A stretch of DNA of 64,000 bases from Gelidibacter pelagius (GTDB taxonomy: Bacteria > Bacteroidota > Bacteroidia > Flavobacteriales > Flavobacteriaceae), in the NCBI RefSeq assembly GCF_017581925.1, contig NZ_JAGEVG010000007.1:1-64000 (forward strand), read 5' to 3'. Position 1 is the first letter of the stretch. The number at the start of each line of letters is the position of its first letter. The notes under the pieces are model-generated. The model ran no database searches. It was not told the DNA's origin and saw nothing but the letters and a program-made list of their open reading frames with translations. The position numbers were made by a program, and so were the translations under genes. Below, one piece after another: positions 17,852 through 26,953 of the stretch.

Positions 17852-18376
17852 ATGACCTTAGAGATTATCGTTTTCATCGGCTCAATTTTATTCGGAATCC
17901 TCCTATATTGGAGAGAATCTACAGGTAACGGAATGTATCGCTTTTTCAATAAAATGATGTATTCCAAAAAACTCCAAATGTCGCCCAATGACCCAACAGG
18001 TTTTCTGTATCAGCAAAAATTCATTTTGCGTTTGGTGTTTATAGCCATGATTTTTCTGGTTGGGATTTTAATCGCGCGCTTTTTGATTCCGATCGATATT
18101 GCTACTATCTCCGTGTTTGCCTCAAGTATTGTCGGAACACTTTTGGGAACTTATATCGGAGGATTTATTTTAAAATCTGAAAAAGTCATTGATGAACATA
18201 GTGATACTTTAGAAGAAAAGTTTGATCATGCCATTGAGCAGAGCAAGGATTTTGTCAAGGATATCACTTCAAGAGAACCAAAAGTGGTGGAAGAAGCCAA
18301 AAAAGAAATTGAAGAAGAACCACAACCACCAAAAAAGAGCGCAAGAGAGCGATTGAAGGATAAGGGGTTGATGTAA
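17852..18376 (+). CDS. two-to-three-helix membrane protein with a charged tail (174 aa)
   Basis: A 174-aa protein with hydrophobic helices at about residues 3-20, 58-80 and 86-110 and a long charged cytoplasmic-type tail (residues 115-174; DEHSDTLEEKFDHAIEQSKD, then an EEEPQPPKKSARERL segment). The tail is predicted helical and acidic, then proline/lysine-rich, a shape suited to binding a partner. The next gene in the same direction is the large 564-aa membrane protein. No family recognised. Confidence 0.72.
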   Translation: MTLEIIVFIGSILFGILLYWRESTGNGMYRFFNKMMYSKKLQMSPNDPTGFLYQQKFILRLVFIAMIFLVGILIARFLIPIDIATISVFASSIVGTLLGTYIGGFILKSEKVIDEHSDTLEEKFDHAIEQSKDFVKDITSREPKVVEEAKKEIEEEPQPPKKSARERLKDKGLM

Positions 18377-18380
18377 ATTG

Positions 18381-18499
18381 GATTTACGATTTACGACCCG
18401 CCCGAATGTACCTTTTCGGTACGGGCGGGTTGTTGATTTACGATTTACCATTTACGATTGTTGATTGATGATTAACGATTGTTGATTGATTTGATTAAC
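18381..18499 (+). repeat. GATTnnn heptad array interrupted by a 35-bp palindrome
   Basis: Two GATTTAC units (18381-18394), then a palindrome ACCCGCCCG...CGGGCGGGT with inner GTACC/GGTAC (18396-18430), then eight more 7-bp units from 18435 to 18490 (GATTTAC x2, CATTTAC, GATTGTT, GATTGAT, GATTAAC, GATTGTT, GATTGAT) and a trailing GATTAAC. The four-base GATT core is fixed and the other three bases vary. Confidence 0.85.
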
Positions 18500-18518
18500 A
18501 CTTCATTTTCCTCTTAAC

Positions 18519-18567
18519 AACGGATAACGGATAACGGACAACGGACAGACAACACACAACACACAAC
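18519..18567 (+). repeat. heptad array changing from AACGGAy to ACACAAC
   Basis: Seven 7-bp units: AACGGAT x2, AACGGAC x2, AGACAAC, ACACAAC x2. It ends nine bases before the ATG of the 564-aa membrane protein. The unit sequence drifts along the array but the 7-bp register is kept. Confidence 0.85.
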
Positions 18568-18575
18568 AGAACATC

Positions 18576-20270
18576 ATGATAAAGAACTATTGGAATAGAG
18601 GACGAAGACAAAAAACCATCACAATCATTAGTGCTTTGGTTTTAATAATTTTATTGTTTTTCCTTCGGGATGACTACCAACCTTTTTTATTGTTCCTTAG
18701 AAAATACATTTTTGTAATCCTCTTGATCGGTTTGGTATTGTTTTTTGGACTGCGAACGTTTAGAAATGCAGTAGGTGTGGGGCGCCGTTTAGGAGTTTTG
18801 GTACTCTTGACTGTGCTTTTCGGATTACTTTATTTTATTGGTTGGCATTTTAAAATGTATGATTATATGAAAACTTATAATGTTTTCAATCATTTGAATA
18901 GAGTTGAAATCAACCAACTGCCATTGACACAAAACGAACGCATCCAACCTTTGCGCAATATTTTTTCTATGGCCAATGAATCGGTTGGTGAAACAAAAGA
19001 CGTGTCTTTGCCTCATTTGGTTAGGGTAGATGGTGAAAACAAATGGACTATGGCCATCCAACCTTCCGAAAAATACACCATGCAGCAAATTAGCGAAAAT
19101 ACTGAAGAGATTTTCTCTGTTTCCAGCACCTCACCATTTCCAAGGTTTTCTAATGAAAATCGTATTCCTGTGACTTTTTCAATAGGCGAGTCCTTAAAGT
19201 TCAGTCGTAATACATATAACGCTGTGGTGCAACGTTTCAATATTTTTCAGTTGTTCACCATGGAGCCAGGAGATACATTTTATATGAAAAACGACTCTGG
19301 AAATTGGGTAGAAGTGGTCAGTTTGATCAAATGGAAAGGTTTCTTTTTCCCCTATCCAACTTTTGGGGGCGTGATGATCATTGACAGTGGTAAACACAAT
19401 TTCAATGATTATTTAGAGCGCGTATTGATTGGAAAGGGTACCTATATCAGTCCGGAAGAAATGAAAAACCATCCGTTTTTGACCAAACAAAATACCTTAT
19501 CAGAAAACGTATCGCGTTTGCAAGCCGAATCTTTAAAGTTCTTGGGAGGATTCACAGATCCTTTGCCATGGAAAATGCAAACGGCAGTAAAAATTCCAGA
19601 AATGCCGGATGATCAAAATGAACAACCTTTTGTAACAGATTTTAATTTTGATGATGTTGATACTAAAGCTTATAGTGGTTTGTACCATTGGTTTGGATTG
19701 GAGCCTATTGGAGAAGAACGCACAAGTTTGACCTATAGCGTTTTTGTTCCGGCAGATGGTACGGATAAACTCTATTATTATGATCATGCCGCCAAAAAGC
19801 AAGGTTATGCAGGAGTATCTGCCATGCCATTGAAAATTATTGAATCGCGTAAGGAATACGATTGGTCAGTTAATAAACCTGTGGAGTTCAGACCTTATAT
19901 TAAAGATATTGCCGGACGTAGAAGGATGTTTTTCTTAGGGACGGTATCGGCGGTAAAGGCCGATTCACAAAAGTTTGACGGTTCAGCAACTCCTGATTTG
20001 GCTTTGATTGACAGTGAATATCGCAATGTGATCTGGATTGATGTGAAACATCCGAGTCAATGGGACAAAACCGTGTACGATGAATTGAACGAAGCTTGGA
20101 GAGCGAGTGAAGGGATTGGTTATTATTTTAATGAAACAACAGAGCCATCAGACTTAGATATTAAAAGAGCAATAGATTCGATCCAATCAATTCCTAAAGT
20201 CAATGCCAATGCAGATGAAATTGAAAAATTACAGCGTGCGATTGATTCTTTAAAATCGGTTGGGAACTAA
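18576..20270 (+). CDS. large membrane-anchored protein of unknown function (564 aa)
   Basis: A 564-aa protein with three N-terminal hydrophobic helices (about residues 14-30, 42-60 and 72-90) followed by a single domain of about 470 residues, probably periplasmic by the positive-inside pattern. The domain is strand-rich and aromatic: TMEPGDTFYMKNDSGNW, WKGFFFPYPTFGGVMIIDSG, LYHWFGLEPIGEERTSLTYSVF, YIKDIAGRRRMFFLGTVSAV. It ends in a short coiled coil (EIEKLQRAIDSLKSVG). No enzyme motif recognised. It is the last gene of the one-direction AAA block and could be the envelope partner of the cytoplasmic ATPase; that is inference. Confidence 0.75.
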   Translation: MIKNYWNRGRRQKTITIISALVLIILLFFLRDDYQPFLLFLRKYIFVILLIGLVLFFGLRTFRNAVGVGRRLGVLVLLTVLFGLLYFIGWHFKMYDYMKTYNVFNHLNRVEINQLPLTQNERIQPLRNIFSMANESVGETKDVSLPHLVRVDGENKWTMAIQPSEKYTMQQISENTEEIFSVSSTSPFPRFSNENRIPVTFSIGESLKFSRNTYNAVVQRFNIFQLFTMEPGDTFYMKNDSGNWVEVVSLIKWKGFFFPYPTFGGVMIIDSGKHNFNDYLERVLIGKGTYISPEEMKNHPFLTKQNTLSENVSRLQAESLKFLGGFTDPLPWKMQTAVKIPEMPDDQNEQPFVTDFNFDDVDTKAYSGLYHWFGLEPIGEERTSLTYSVFVPADGTDKLYYYDHAAKKQGYAGVSAMPLKIIESRKEYDWSVNKPVEFRPYIKDIAGRRRMFFLGTVSAVKADSQKFDGSATPDLALIDSEYRNVIWIDVKHPSQWDKTVYDELNEAWRASEGIGYYFNETTEPSDLDIKRAIDSIQSIPKVNANADEIEKLQRAIDSLKSVGN

Positions 20271-20276
20271 TTTTTC

Positions 20277-20311
20277 TCCTCCAGTGGGTTTTAATACCCC
20301 GAGATTGTTGA
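20277..20311 (+). repeat. 35-bp interspersed element, copy A
   Basis: Contains CCAGTGGGTTTTAATACCCC (20281-20300) followed by GAGATTGTTGA. It lies 7 bp after the stop of the 564-aa protein gene. Other good copies are at 36227-36261 and 53525-53560. GGGTTTTAATACCC can form a small hairpin. Confidence 0.85.
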
Positions 20312-20433
20312 CTCTGAATTTAAGCGAACTTATCCTTTCTTAAAATAAACAGTGATATAGAGATGCTTTTAAATAACTTGAAGTGGATTTTAAAATATCA
20401 GCAGATAGCTTTTTAAACCATTAGTTTCAACCA

Positions 20434-20724
20434 CTAAACCAATGTGGTATACCCGATCATTACTGCGGCCAGCAATGAAAAGAGCAAAGTTAAGATAGCC
20501 AAGGAGGTGCTGACACTTTTCTTTACAATAAATCTAAAAATAACAATCAAAGGTATAAAAGCACCCATGATAAATATCGGAATGGTGACCCATTCCATAA
20601 CTGCTTTGAAAGCATTTTTTCCTGACTCTTCAAACATGAGGTTCATAAATAACAGGTACAACAACACTGTGATGCTGCCTATAAATAACCATAAGTCGAT
20701 ACGATATTGTTTATTTTGTTTCAT
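20434..20724 (-). CDS. small three-helix membrane protein (96 aa)
   Basis: A 96-aa protein with three hydrophobic helices (about residues 10-28, 45-65 and 74-95) and a polar MKQNKQYRID start. It overlaps the end of hutG by 14 bases, so it is translationally coupled to it. No family recognised. A role in histidine uptake is conceivable from context only. Confidence 0.68.
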   Translation of the reverse strand: MKQNKQYRIDLWLFIGSITVLLYLLFMNLMFEESGKNAFKAVMEWVTIPIFIMGAFIPLIVIFRFIVKKSVSTSLAILTLLFSLLAAVMIGYTTLV

Positions 20725-21754
20725 AACTTGATTGATTTGCCTGATTAGCCCTCATAAAGTCGGTGATCAAATAGGTGATAAGCTTGCCCACAATAGTCTC
20801 TGTTTCTGGTGTTGGTGCTGCTTCACAAATATGTAAATAGGCTACATTGTTTTGTTTTCCGAAATAGGTCACAAAAGCTCTGGCTTTTTTTATGCTAAAC
20901 CCACTAGGTGTCATGGCGCTGCTTGGAATATACTTAATGGCATCGCAATCTATTTCGACCCCAAAAGGTTTGTCGGCAACATGCTTCGCTGCCCGCGACA
21001 ATTCGGCTTTAAATTTTTTATCCTTTCTAATGGTTAAGGCTTCAAAGGTATTGAATTGTAACGCCTTAAATCTATCTAATGTCTTAAAAATATGATCGGA
21101 AGTATAATTTTCATGCAGACCAAAAATAAAATAATTCTTCAAAAAACCTTCAGCGAATGCGTAACTGAATCCATTGCCACTATGTCTGCCCTCTTCTCGT
21201 CTAAAATCAGAATGGGCATCAAAATTGACTACATTAATTGGTTTTTTAAAGGCTAATGAACTGCCTTTTAAATTGCCATAAGCATTGTTGTGTCCGCCAC
21301 CTACAATAATAGGTTTTTTTCCGGATTTGACAATTTGATAGATCAAATCTGTGACATGTCTATCAATTTTTTCGGTTAGTTTTCTAGCCTTTTCGATGTG
21401 TTTTTTATCAGACGCATCATATTTGTCAATCTTTTCCATCTCTTTTGAGAAGTCTAAATGACCAAGTATAAGCACTTTGTTTGCATTTGTAAAGCCATTA
21501 CTTTGAATGTTTAACAAAACCTTTAGAGTTGCTTCCCAGGCTTTGGCTGCACCTCTATTTCCATAGTTTGCGAACACACCAACATCTTCTGGAATTCCAA
21601 ATACAACATAGTCAACGTCCAAAGATGTTAACGATTCGTATATATGGGTAGAATTGGAAAGTAATTGAATATGTTCTCCGAATTTGGATTCATTAGCTCT
21701 TTTTTTTAGTAAGAGATCTAAATCGTTTTTATTAAATAGAACAAGTTTCTCCAT
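20711..21754 (-). CDS. hutG: formimidoylglutamase / arginase-family hydrolase
   Basis: A 347-aa ureohydrolase-fold enzyme with binuclear-metal motifs GGGHNNAYG, NFDAHSDFR and EIDCDAI (the D-x-D ligands), in the order typical of arginase, agmatinase and formimidoylglutamase. Genes near it (hutI at 22861-24099) point to histidine degradation, where HutG hydrolyses N-formimino-glutamate to glutamate and formamide. Arginase or agmatinase activity is the alternative reading. The start MEKLVLFNKNDLDLLL is supported by the divergent coiled-coil gene just beyond. Confidence 0.8.
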   Translation of the reverse strand: MEKLVLFNKNDLDLLLKKRANESKFGEHIQLLSNSTHIYESLTSLDVDYVVFGIPEDVGVFANYGNRGAAKAWEATLKVLLNIQSNGFTNANKVLILGHLDFSKEMEKIDKYDASDKKHIEKARKLTEKIDRHVTDLIYQIVKSGKKPIIVGGGHNNAYGNLKGSSLAFKKPINVVNFDAHSDFRREEGRHSGNGFSYAFAEGFLKNYFIFGLHENYTSDHIFKTLDRFKALQFNTFEALTIRKDKKFKAELSRAAKHVADKPFGVEIDCDAIKYIPSSAMTPSGFSIKKARAFVTYFGKQNNVAYLHICEAAPTPETETIVGKLITYLITDFMRANQANQSSYETK

Positions 21755-21868
21755 TTTTGAGAATTTAATTTTACATTTGATGTATTAAAATTATATTTTA
21801 ATTTTTTCCAATTACCAAAAATAACAAAACCAGTGTTAATTTAAGTATCAATAACTAAAACAAAACTT

Positions 21869-22753
21869 ATGGAAAGTTCAAACAGTAACAAAAATACCGG
21901 ATTAAAGATTGCCTTGGGGATCTTATTGGCCTTGTTTATCGGAACAGGCTTTTATACCTCAAAATTGTACAATGATAAAAAGAAAAATGAAGCTGAGTTA
22001 ACCAAAGAAAAGCAGTTGGTTATGACGGATTTAAGCAATATGGCAAAACAATATGATATTGCCATTGGAGAAAACAGAGTGGCGAATGAGGACTTGGCAG
22101 AAGCCAGAGGTAGAATTCAGAATTTAATGGATTCTTTGAAAATATCTCAAAATAGTGTGAATAGCTTAATGAGCTTTAGAAAGAAGTATCTATCGTTACA
22201 AGAGGAAATGAACGTTCTTTTAACTGAAAATGATAAACTTCGGATTGAAAACTCACTATTGGCGACCTCATTGGATAGCACGAATGTGAGGTTAGCAGAA
22301 CGAACCATGTTTACAGATTCCCTATTGGTTCAGAATACAGAATTGGCAACTGTGGTTGAAAATGCTGCGGTTTTGCAAACTGTAGGGTTAAAGGCTTTTG
22401 GTGTGATTGAAAGAAGTTCAGGAAAACTAATCCCAACTGAAAGAGCTCGACGTAGTGATAAAATTAGATTGTGTTATACGGTTGCAAAAAACACTTTAGT
22501 TGGTGCAGGTGATAAAGAATTATATGTTCAGGTCTTGGATCCAAGTGATAATGTTTTGGGTGCTAATGAGCAAATTCAATTTGGTGAAACGGTCTTGAAC
22601 TATAGTTTAGTGAGTAAGTTCAACTATGAAAACAGAAACCTGAATATCTGCGAGTTTGTAGCTCCAAAAGGAGAGTTTTCAAAAGGACGTTACGTAGTAA
22701 ATATTTTCAACAAGAAAGAGTTGGTTTCAACTACAGAATTTACTTTAGAATAG
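21869..22753 (+). CDS. membrane-anchored coiled-coil protein (294 aa)
   Basis: A 294-aa protein: polar start (MESSNSNKNTG), one transmembrane helix (about residues 12-30), a coiled coil at about residues 33-170 (repeated E/L/N heptads such as LLTENDKLRIENSLLATSLD), and a globular strand-rich end of about 120 residues (KLIPTERARRSDKIRLCYTV, ELYVQVLDPSDNVLG). Similar flavobacterial proteins are sometimes labelled chromosome-partitioning proteins, but no ATPase motif is present. It stands between divergent hutG and convergent hutI and ends at a strong terminator. Confidence 0.75.
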   Translation: MESSNSNKNTGLKIALGILLALFIGTGFYTSKLYNDKKKNEAELTKEKQLVMTDLSNMAKQYDIAIGENRVANEDLAEARGRIQNLMDSLKISQNSVNSLMSFRKKYLSLQEEMNVLLTENDKLRIENSLLATSLDSTNVRLAERTMFTDSLLVQNTELATVVENAAVLQTVGLKAFGVIERSSGKLIPTERARRSDKIRLCYTVAKNTLVGAGDKELYVQVLDPSDNVLGANEQIQFGETVLNYSLVSKFNYENRNLNICEFVAPKGEFSKGRYVVNIFNKKELVSTTEFTLE

Positions 22754-22779
22754 CCAAAACTTAGTATATAAAAACGAAG

Positions 22780-22812
22780 AAACCCGAAAATCAAATGATT
22801 TTCGGGTTTTTT
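22780..22812. terminator. bidirectional terminator
   Basis: AAACCCGAAAATCA pairs with TGATTTTCGGGTTT around a 2-base loop, with a T-run after the plus-strand arm. It lies between the convergent coiled-coil gene and hutI. Confidence 0.9.
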
Positions 22813-22860
22813 ATGTTTTCATATGATGGGATAGGCGATTTAGCGTGTTATTAGCATCGA

Positions 22861-24099
22861 TTAATCCAAGACTTTTCCACTTATGATCACCTTATCTATT
22901 AGGTTATCGCCAAAAGCATACGGCAGGTTATTATAACTTTCTATTTCTTTGGTGATAATCAAATTTGCTTTTTTTCCTCTACAGATGCTTCCGTATTGGT
23001 TTGAAATACCCATGGCATAAGCGCCATTTATAGTGGCGGCATTCATAGCTTCTTCTGGCGTCATTCTTAATTTGATGCACGCAGTACTCACTACAAAATT
23101 CATATTACCACTTGGTGTGGAACCTGGATTATAATCTGTAGCCAATGCCAATGGCAATCCAGCATCAATAATTTGGCGTGCTGGTGAATACGGTATACTT
23201 AGAAAATAGGAACAGGAGGGAAGCGCTACGGGCATTGTAGTGCTGTTTTTCAAAGCCTCGATGTCTTCTGCTCTCATTTCTTCAAGATGGTCTACAGATA
23301 GGGCCTTATGCTTCACAGCGAGGGCTACGCCACCAAAGGCATTGAATTGGTTGACGTGGATCTTCGGAATTAGACCATATTCTTTCCCGGCTGTCAAAAT
23401 TCGCTCTGTATCTTCCAAATCGAAATATCCTTTTTCACAAAAGACATCGATATAATCAGCAAGTTTTGATTGAGCAACTTCCGGAATCATTTCAGCAACA
23501 ACAAGATCAACAAATCCTTTTTTATTGTCTTTAAATTCTTTAGGAACTGCATGTGCAGCAAGTAAAGTGGTTTTTATAGTGGCTAATGACTCTTTTTTGA
23601 GCCGTTTAATTACCCGGAGCATTTTCAATTCGGCTTCCACCGTCAATCCATAACCCGATTTTATTTCTACCGCGCCAGTGCCCAACTGCATCACGCGGTT
23701 CAATCGTTTCAAGGATTGTTGATAAAGATCCTCTTCAGAAGTGTTCTGAAGTACTTCAGCAGAATTTAAAATACCTCCGCCTCGTTCAGCAATTTCTTCA
23801 TAGGACAAACCATTGATACGATCTACGAATTCTTGAGATCGGTCTCCAGCATACACAATATGAGTATGGGAATCACACCATGCAGGAAGCACCATTTTGC
23901 CTTTGGCATCAATAACCTCCTCAGCCTGATAATCAACATAATCGGACATGGGGCCATATTCAACAATCGTGTCATGTTCAATAATGAGATAAGCATTTTT
24001 GATGGTAGGGAGGGTTTTCATGTCAGGCCCTTTGACAATGGTCACGTTATTTTCTCTGACTTGAATCAGCTCCTTGATGTTGATAATGAGTATGGACAT
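22861..24099 (-). CDS. hutI: imidazolonepropionase
   Basis: A 412-aa amidohydrolase of histidine degradation that opens the imidazolone ring to give N-formimino-glutamate. Motifs in order: DSHTHIVYAGDRSQEF (metal H-x-H), EIKSGYGL, a HAVP histidine, HVNQFNAFGG, DHLEEM, and LATDYNPGS with the metal Asp. Length matches the family (about 400-415 aa). hutG lies about 1.1 kb away on the same strand; hutH and hutU are not in the window. Confidence 0.93.
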   Translation of the reverse strand: MSILIINIKELIQVRENNVTIVKGPDMKTLPTIKNAYLIIEHDTIVEYGPMSDYVDYQAEEVIDAKGKMVLPAWCDSHTHIVYAGDRSQEFVDRINGLSYEEIAERGGGILNSAEVLQNTSEEDLYQQSLKRLNRVMQLGTGAVEIKSGYGLTVEAELKMLRVIKRLKKESLATIKTTLLAAHAVPKEFKDNKKGFVDLVVAEMIPEVAQSKLADYIDVFCEKGYFDLEDTERILTAGKEYGLIPKIHVNQFNAFGGVALAVKHKALSVDHLEEMRAEDIEALKNSTTMPVALPSCSYFLSIPYSPARQIIDAGLPLALATDYNPGSTPSGNMNFVVSTACIKLRMTPEEAMNAATINGAYAMGISNQYGSICRGKKANLIITKEIESYNNLPYAFGDNLIDKVIISGKVLD

Positions 24100-24136
24100 A
24101 ATTGAAATTTATATAAATGAACTGCGGAATACGCAT

Positions 24137-24173
24137 AAAAAAAGCAAGTTATTAAAAATAAACTTGCTTTTTT
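24137..24173. terminator. bidirectional terminator after fumC
   Basis: GCAAGTT (24144-24150) pairs with AACTTGC (24161-24167), flanked by A7 and T6, between the end of fumC and the start of hutI. Confidence 0.88.
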
Positions 24174-24224
24174 ATAAAATTATGAAGGCTTTATATCTTT
24201 TAAAAAAACCTTGAATGAAACCGA

Positions 24225-25622
24225 TTATTTAAGTCCGCCGACCATGTCTTCTGGTTTCACCCATTCGTCATACTCTTCGGCGGTGACGTATCCTAAATTG
24301 ATAGCTTCTTCTTTCAGGGTCGTACCGTTTTTATGTGCTGTGTTAGCAATTTCAGCAGCTTTGTAATATCCTATTTTAGTATTTAAAGCAGTGACCAACA
24401 TCAAAGAGTTATTCAATAAGTGCTTAATGACATCAAGATTAGGCTCAATGCCTTGTGCACAATGCTCATCAAAACTCTTACAGGCATCACCTAATAATTG
24501 AGCAGACTGTAATAGGTTTGCCGCCATCATTGGTTTGAAAACATTCAATTCATAATGCCCTTGTGTGCCACCGACGGTTACGGCAACATCATTTCCAATA
24601 ACTTGTGCACAAACCATGGTTAAGGCTTCACATTGCGTAGGATTCACTTTTCCAGGCATGATTGAGCTTCCTGGCTCATTGGCAGGAATGATGATTTCTC
24701 CGATCCCACTTCTTGGCCCAGATGCCATCATACGGATGTCATTGGCTATTTTATTTAAACTTACGGCCAATTGTTTCAATGCGCCATGCGTTTCTACCAA
24801 TGCATCATGTGCAGCAAGCGCCTCAAATTTGTTGGGAGCGGTAATGAAAGGTAAGTCTGTGAATTTGGCGATGAACTCTGCAACGCGTTTACTATAGCCT
24901 TTAGGGGTGTTCAAACCTGTACCTACAGCAGTGCCGCCAAGTGCCAATTCGCTTAAATGGGGCAAGGTATTCTCTAAAGCTTTTAATCCATAATCCAATT
25001 GTGCTACATAACCCGAAATTTCCTGTCCGAGTGTAATAGGCGTTGCATCCATGAGGTGTGTTCTCCCAATTTTTACAACATTTTTATAATCATTAGCTTT
25101 TTTATGTAATGTGTTACGCAATTGAATGACACCACGAATCGTATTTTCAACCACTTTTTTGTAAATGGCAATATGCATTCCTGTTGGGAACGTATCATTT
25201 GAAGATTGTGATTTGTTGACGTCATCGTTTGCACTGATAACAGGATCACCATCGCCGATTTTCTTACCAGCTATTTGTTGTGCTCTATTGGCGATTACTT
25301 CATTAACGTTCATGTTACTTTGGGTGCCAGAGCCGGTTTGCCAAATTACCAATGGAAATTGGTCGTCGTGCTTGCCCTCCAATATTTCATCACAGACTTG
25401 AGCAATCAAATCGCGTTTTTCGATTGGTAAAACTCCCAATTCACAATTGGTAAATGCCGCCGCTTTTTTAAGATAGGCAAAACCATAAATAATTTCCAAT
25501 GGCATCGATGCAACTGCTCCAATTTTAAAATTATTTCGAGAGCGCTCTGTTTGTGCACCCCAAAGTTTATCGGCAGGAACTTTCACCTCGCCCATTGTGT
25601 CTTTTTCAATTCTGTATTCCAT
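24225..25622 (-). CDS. fumC: class II fumarate hydratase
   Basis: A 465-aa member of the fumarase/aspartase superfamily that interconverts fumarate and malate in the TCA cycle. The signature loop [16 protein letters not shown] and the [16 protein letters not shown] block are intact, and the N-terminal [15 protein letters not shown] is typical of FumC rather than aspartase. A minus-strand -7 match, CAAAGTTA (25647-25654), lies just upstream, and a terminator follows. It stands as a single transcription unit. Confidence 0.95.
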   Translation of the reverse strand: MEYRIEKDTMGEVKVPADKLWGAQTERSRNNFKIGAVASMPLEIIYGFAYLKKAAAFTNCELGVLPIEKRDLIAQVCDEILEGKHDDQFPLVIWQTGSGTQSNMNVNEVIANRAQQIAGKKIGDGDPVISANDDVNKSQSSNDTFPTGMHIAIYKKVVENTIRGVIQLRNTLHKKANDYKNVVKIGRTHLMDATPITLGQEISGYVAQLDYGLKALENTLPHLSELALGGTAVGTGLNTPKGYSKRVAEFIAKFTDLPFITAPNKFEALAAHDALVETHGALKQLAVSLNKIANDIRMMASGPRSGIGEIIIPANEPGSSIMPGKVNPTQCEALTMVCAQVIGNDVAVTVGGTQGHYELNVFKPMMAANLLQSAQLLGDACKSFDEHCAQGIEPNLDVIKHLLNNSLMLVTALNTKIGYYKAAEIANTAHKNGTTLKEEAINLGYVTAEEYDEWVKPEDMVGGLK

Positions 25623-26654
25623 AATTTCTGATGATTAATTACTTCACAAAGTTAGCCTTTTTGATGGAAATTTGTTAGTGGTTGTCTATATTAATTCCTA
25701 AAGATAGCCGTAAAATTTAACCAATCATGATGCTCCAGAAAAAAAGCCTAATCCTTATAAATTATGCTTTTAGCTATTATGAAATCTTGTTTATAAAGAA
25801 TACGATAATACACTCGTGAAATTGTGGGGAGCGGGTTTGGTCGTTCTAATTGTCATTTATCTTATAAAGCGATGTTTTTAACAGCAGCCAATAATTCCAA
25901 TACATCATATATGATAGGTTTTTGCCCATAACCTCATTTCAAATTGATACAGTATCAAACTCGGTTGATTCCTAATAATTGGAACTATTCATGCTTTTTT
26001 GATTGAATAAGTTAAATACGTCGGATAAATCTCCTGCTTTAATAGCTAAATGACAAATTACCAAAGCTTATGAACATTATATTCTTGAAAGTCGATTGGT
26101 ACGGGCTTCTACAAACTGTGACCGACGGGGTTACCGGGAAAATTGATTCTGACCAGAGGGTTTTAATACCGCTAGGCTTGACTCGATCGAAAAGACAATT
26201 CCTTATTCATACTTAGAGGGGCCTCCCACCTCTACAGGTCGGACATGCCCAGAGGTTCTTGATTCGAATCCGATACTGTAGTGGGTGATTATTGGCACAG
26301 CCGAACTTTCGAAGACCGACAATTGCTTTGAGTTGATATCGGGTTGTGATATATGAATTTAGCACTGGGACTATTCTGCAAAAATCAGATCTTATGCCAA
26401 TTTGATTTTTTAAATATTGTGTTTATTTTCATGAAGTATAATTACAATATAGATTTTAAGGAGCATTATTACTGCGACAATAAAATCATAATCGTTGTTG
26501 TTAGTTTGGTGGAAGATAAAGAATAAGATTAAGGGATCTATTATTTGCAGCACCTTCAGTTCTTAAAAACTCTGTTAATAAATCTTAAAATAGGTATTGT
26601 ATAAACTAAAGGTTTCTCCTATATTTGCTTTAATTATTAAAAACAACTTGCAAC
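25623..26654. other. gene-poor region with repeat fragments
   Basis: 1,032 bp without a convincing gene. Near 25801-25880 a 21-codon frame encodes a membrane-helix-like peptide (GAGLVVLIVIYLIKR), and 26431-26526 is a 31-codon frame; both may be relics. Repeat pieces: TTGATTCTGACCAG (about 26143-26156, also near 36149), a degenerate copy of the 35-bp element (26151-26181) and GCCCAGAGGTTCTTGA (26247-26262, inverted copy at 60162-60177). The last 60 bp hold the promoter of the 65-aa protein. Confidence 0.6.
26597..26627 (+). promoter_or_regulatory. promoter TTG-N20-TATATTTG
   Basis: TTG at 26597-26599 and TATATTTG at 26620-26627 match both boxes of the Bacteroidota housekeeping promoter with a 20-bp spacer. 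It is 27 bp before the ATG of the 65-aa membrane protein. Confidence 0.7.
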
Positions 26655-26852
26655 ATGTTTACATTTGACCAGTATTTAGGATTTTTGGCGTTTATGACGA
26701 TATTGACCATGGGTTTTTGGTTAATGATTTTTTTAATGACTTTTGTGATTCCATATTGGGTCTTTGGAGCTTCAATGGAGCGCTTTAAAGAAATGCAAGC
26801 AGAGCGTAAGGCGAAGAAGGAAGCGTCGACAACTACTTTAGAGGATTTATAA
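26655..26852 (+). CDS. small membrane protein (65 aa)
   Basis: A 65-aa protein with two adjacent hydrophobic segments (about residues 5-40; GFLAFMTILTMGFWLMIFL...FVIPYWVFG) and a charged helical tail (MERFKEMQAERKAKKEA). It has its own well-formed promoter and a strong terminator, so it is a genuine monocistronic small gene. I recognise no family. Confidence 0.72.
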   Translation: MFTFDQYLGFLAFMTILTMGFWLMIFLMTFVIPYWVFGASMERFKEMQAERKAKKEASTTTLEDL

Positions 26853-26876
26853 GGATTGTCATTAAACATATAAAAT

Positions 26877-26915
26877 AAAAAAAGCGGTTTCAAATATTTG
26901 AAACCGCTTTTTTTT
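26877..26915. terminator. strong bidirectional terminator
   Basis: A 30-base perfect palindrome (26881-26910) beginning AAAGCGGTTTCAAAT, flanked by A and T tracts. It separates the 65-aa gene from the convergent TonB-type receptor gene. Confidence 0.92.
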
Positions 26916-26953
26916 GCTACTAACTCTATGCTTTTTAGGTCAAGCAAGAGAAA

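Noticed and set aside
26230-26290. tRNA-like TTCGAATCC segment
   Set aside because: The T stem does not pair and no acceptor or anticodon arm can be built around it.
26431-26526. 31-codon ORF in the gene-poor region
   Set aside because: Too short, no conserved feature and no promoter match; mentioned only as a possible relic.
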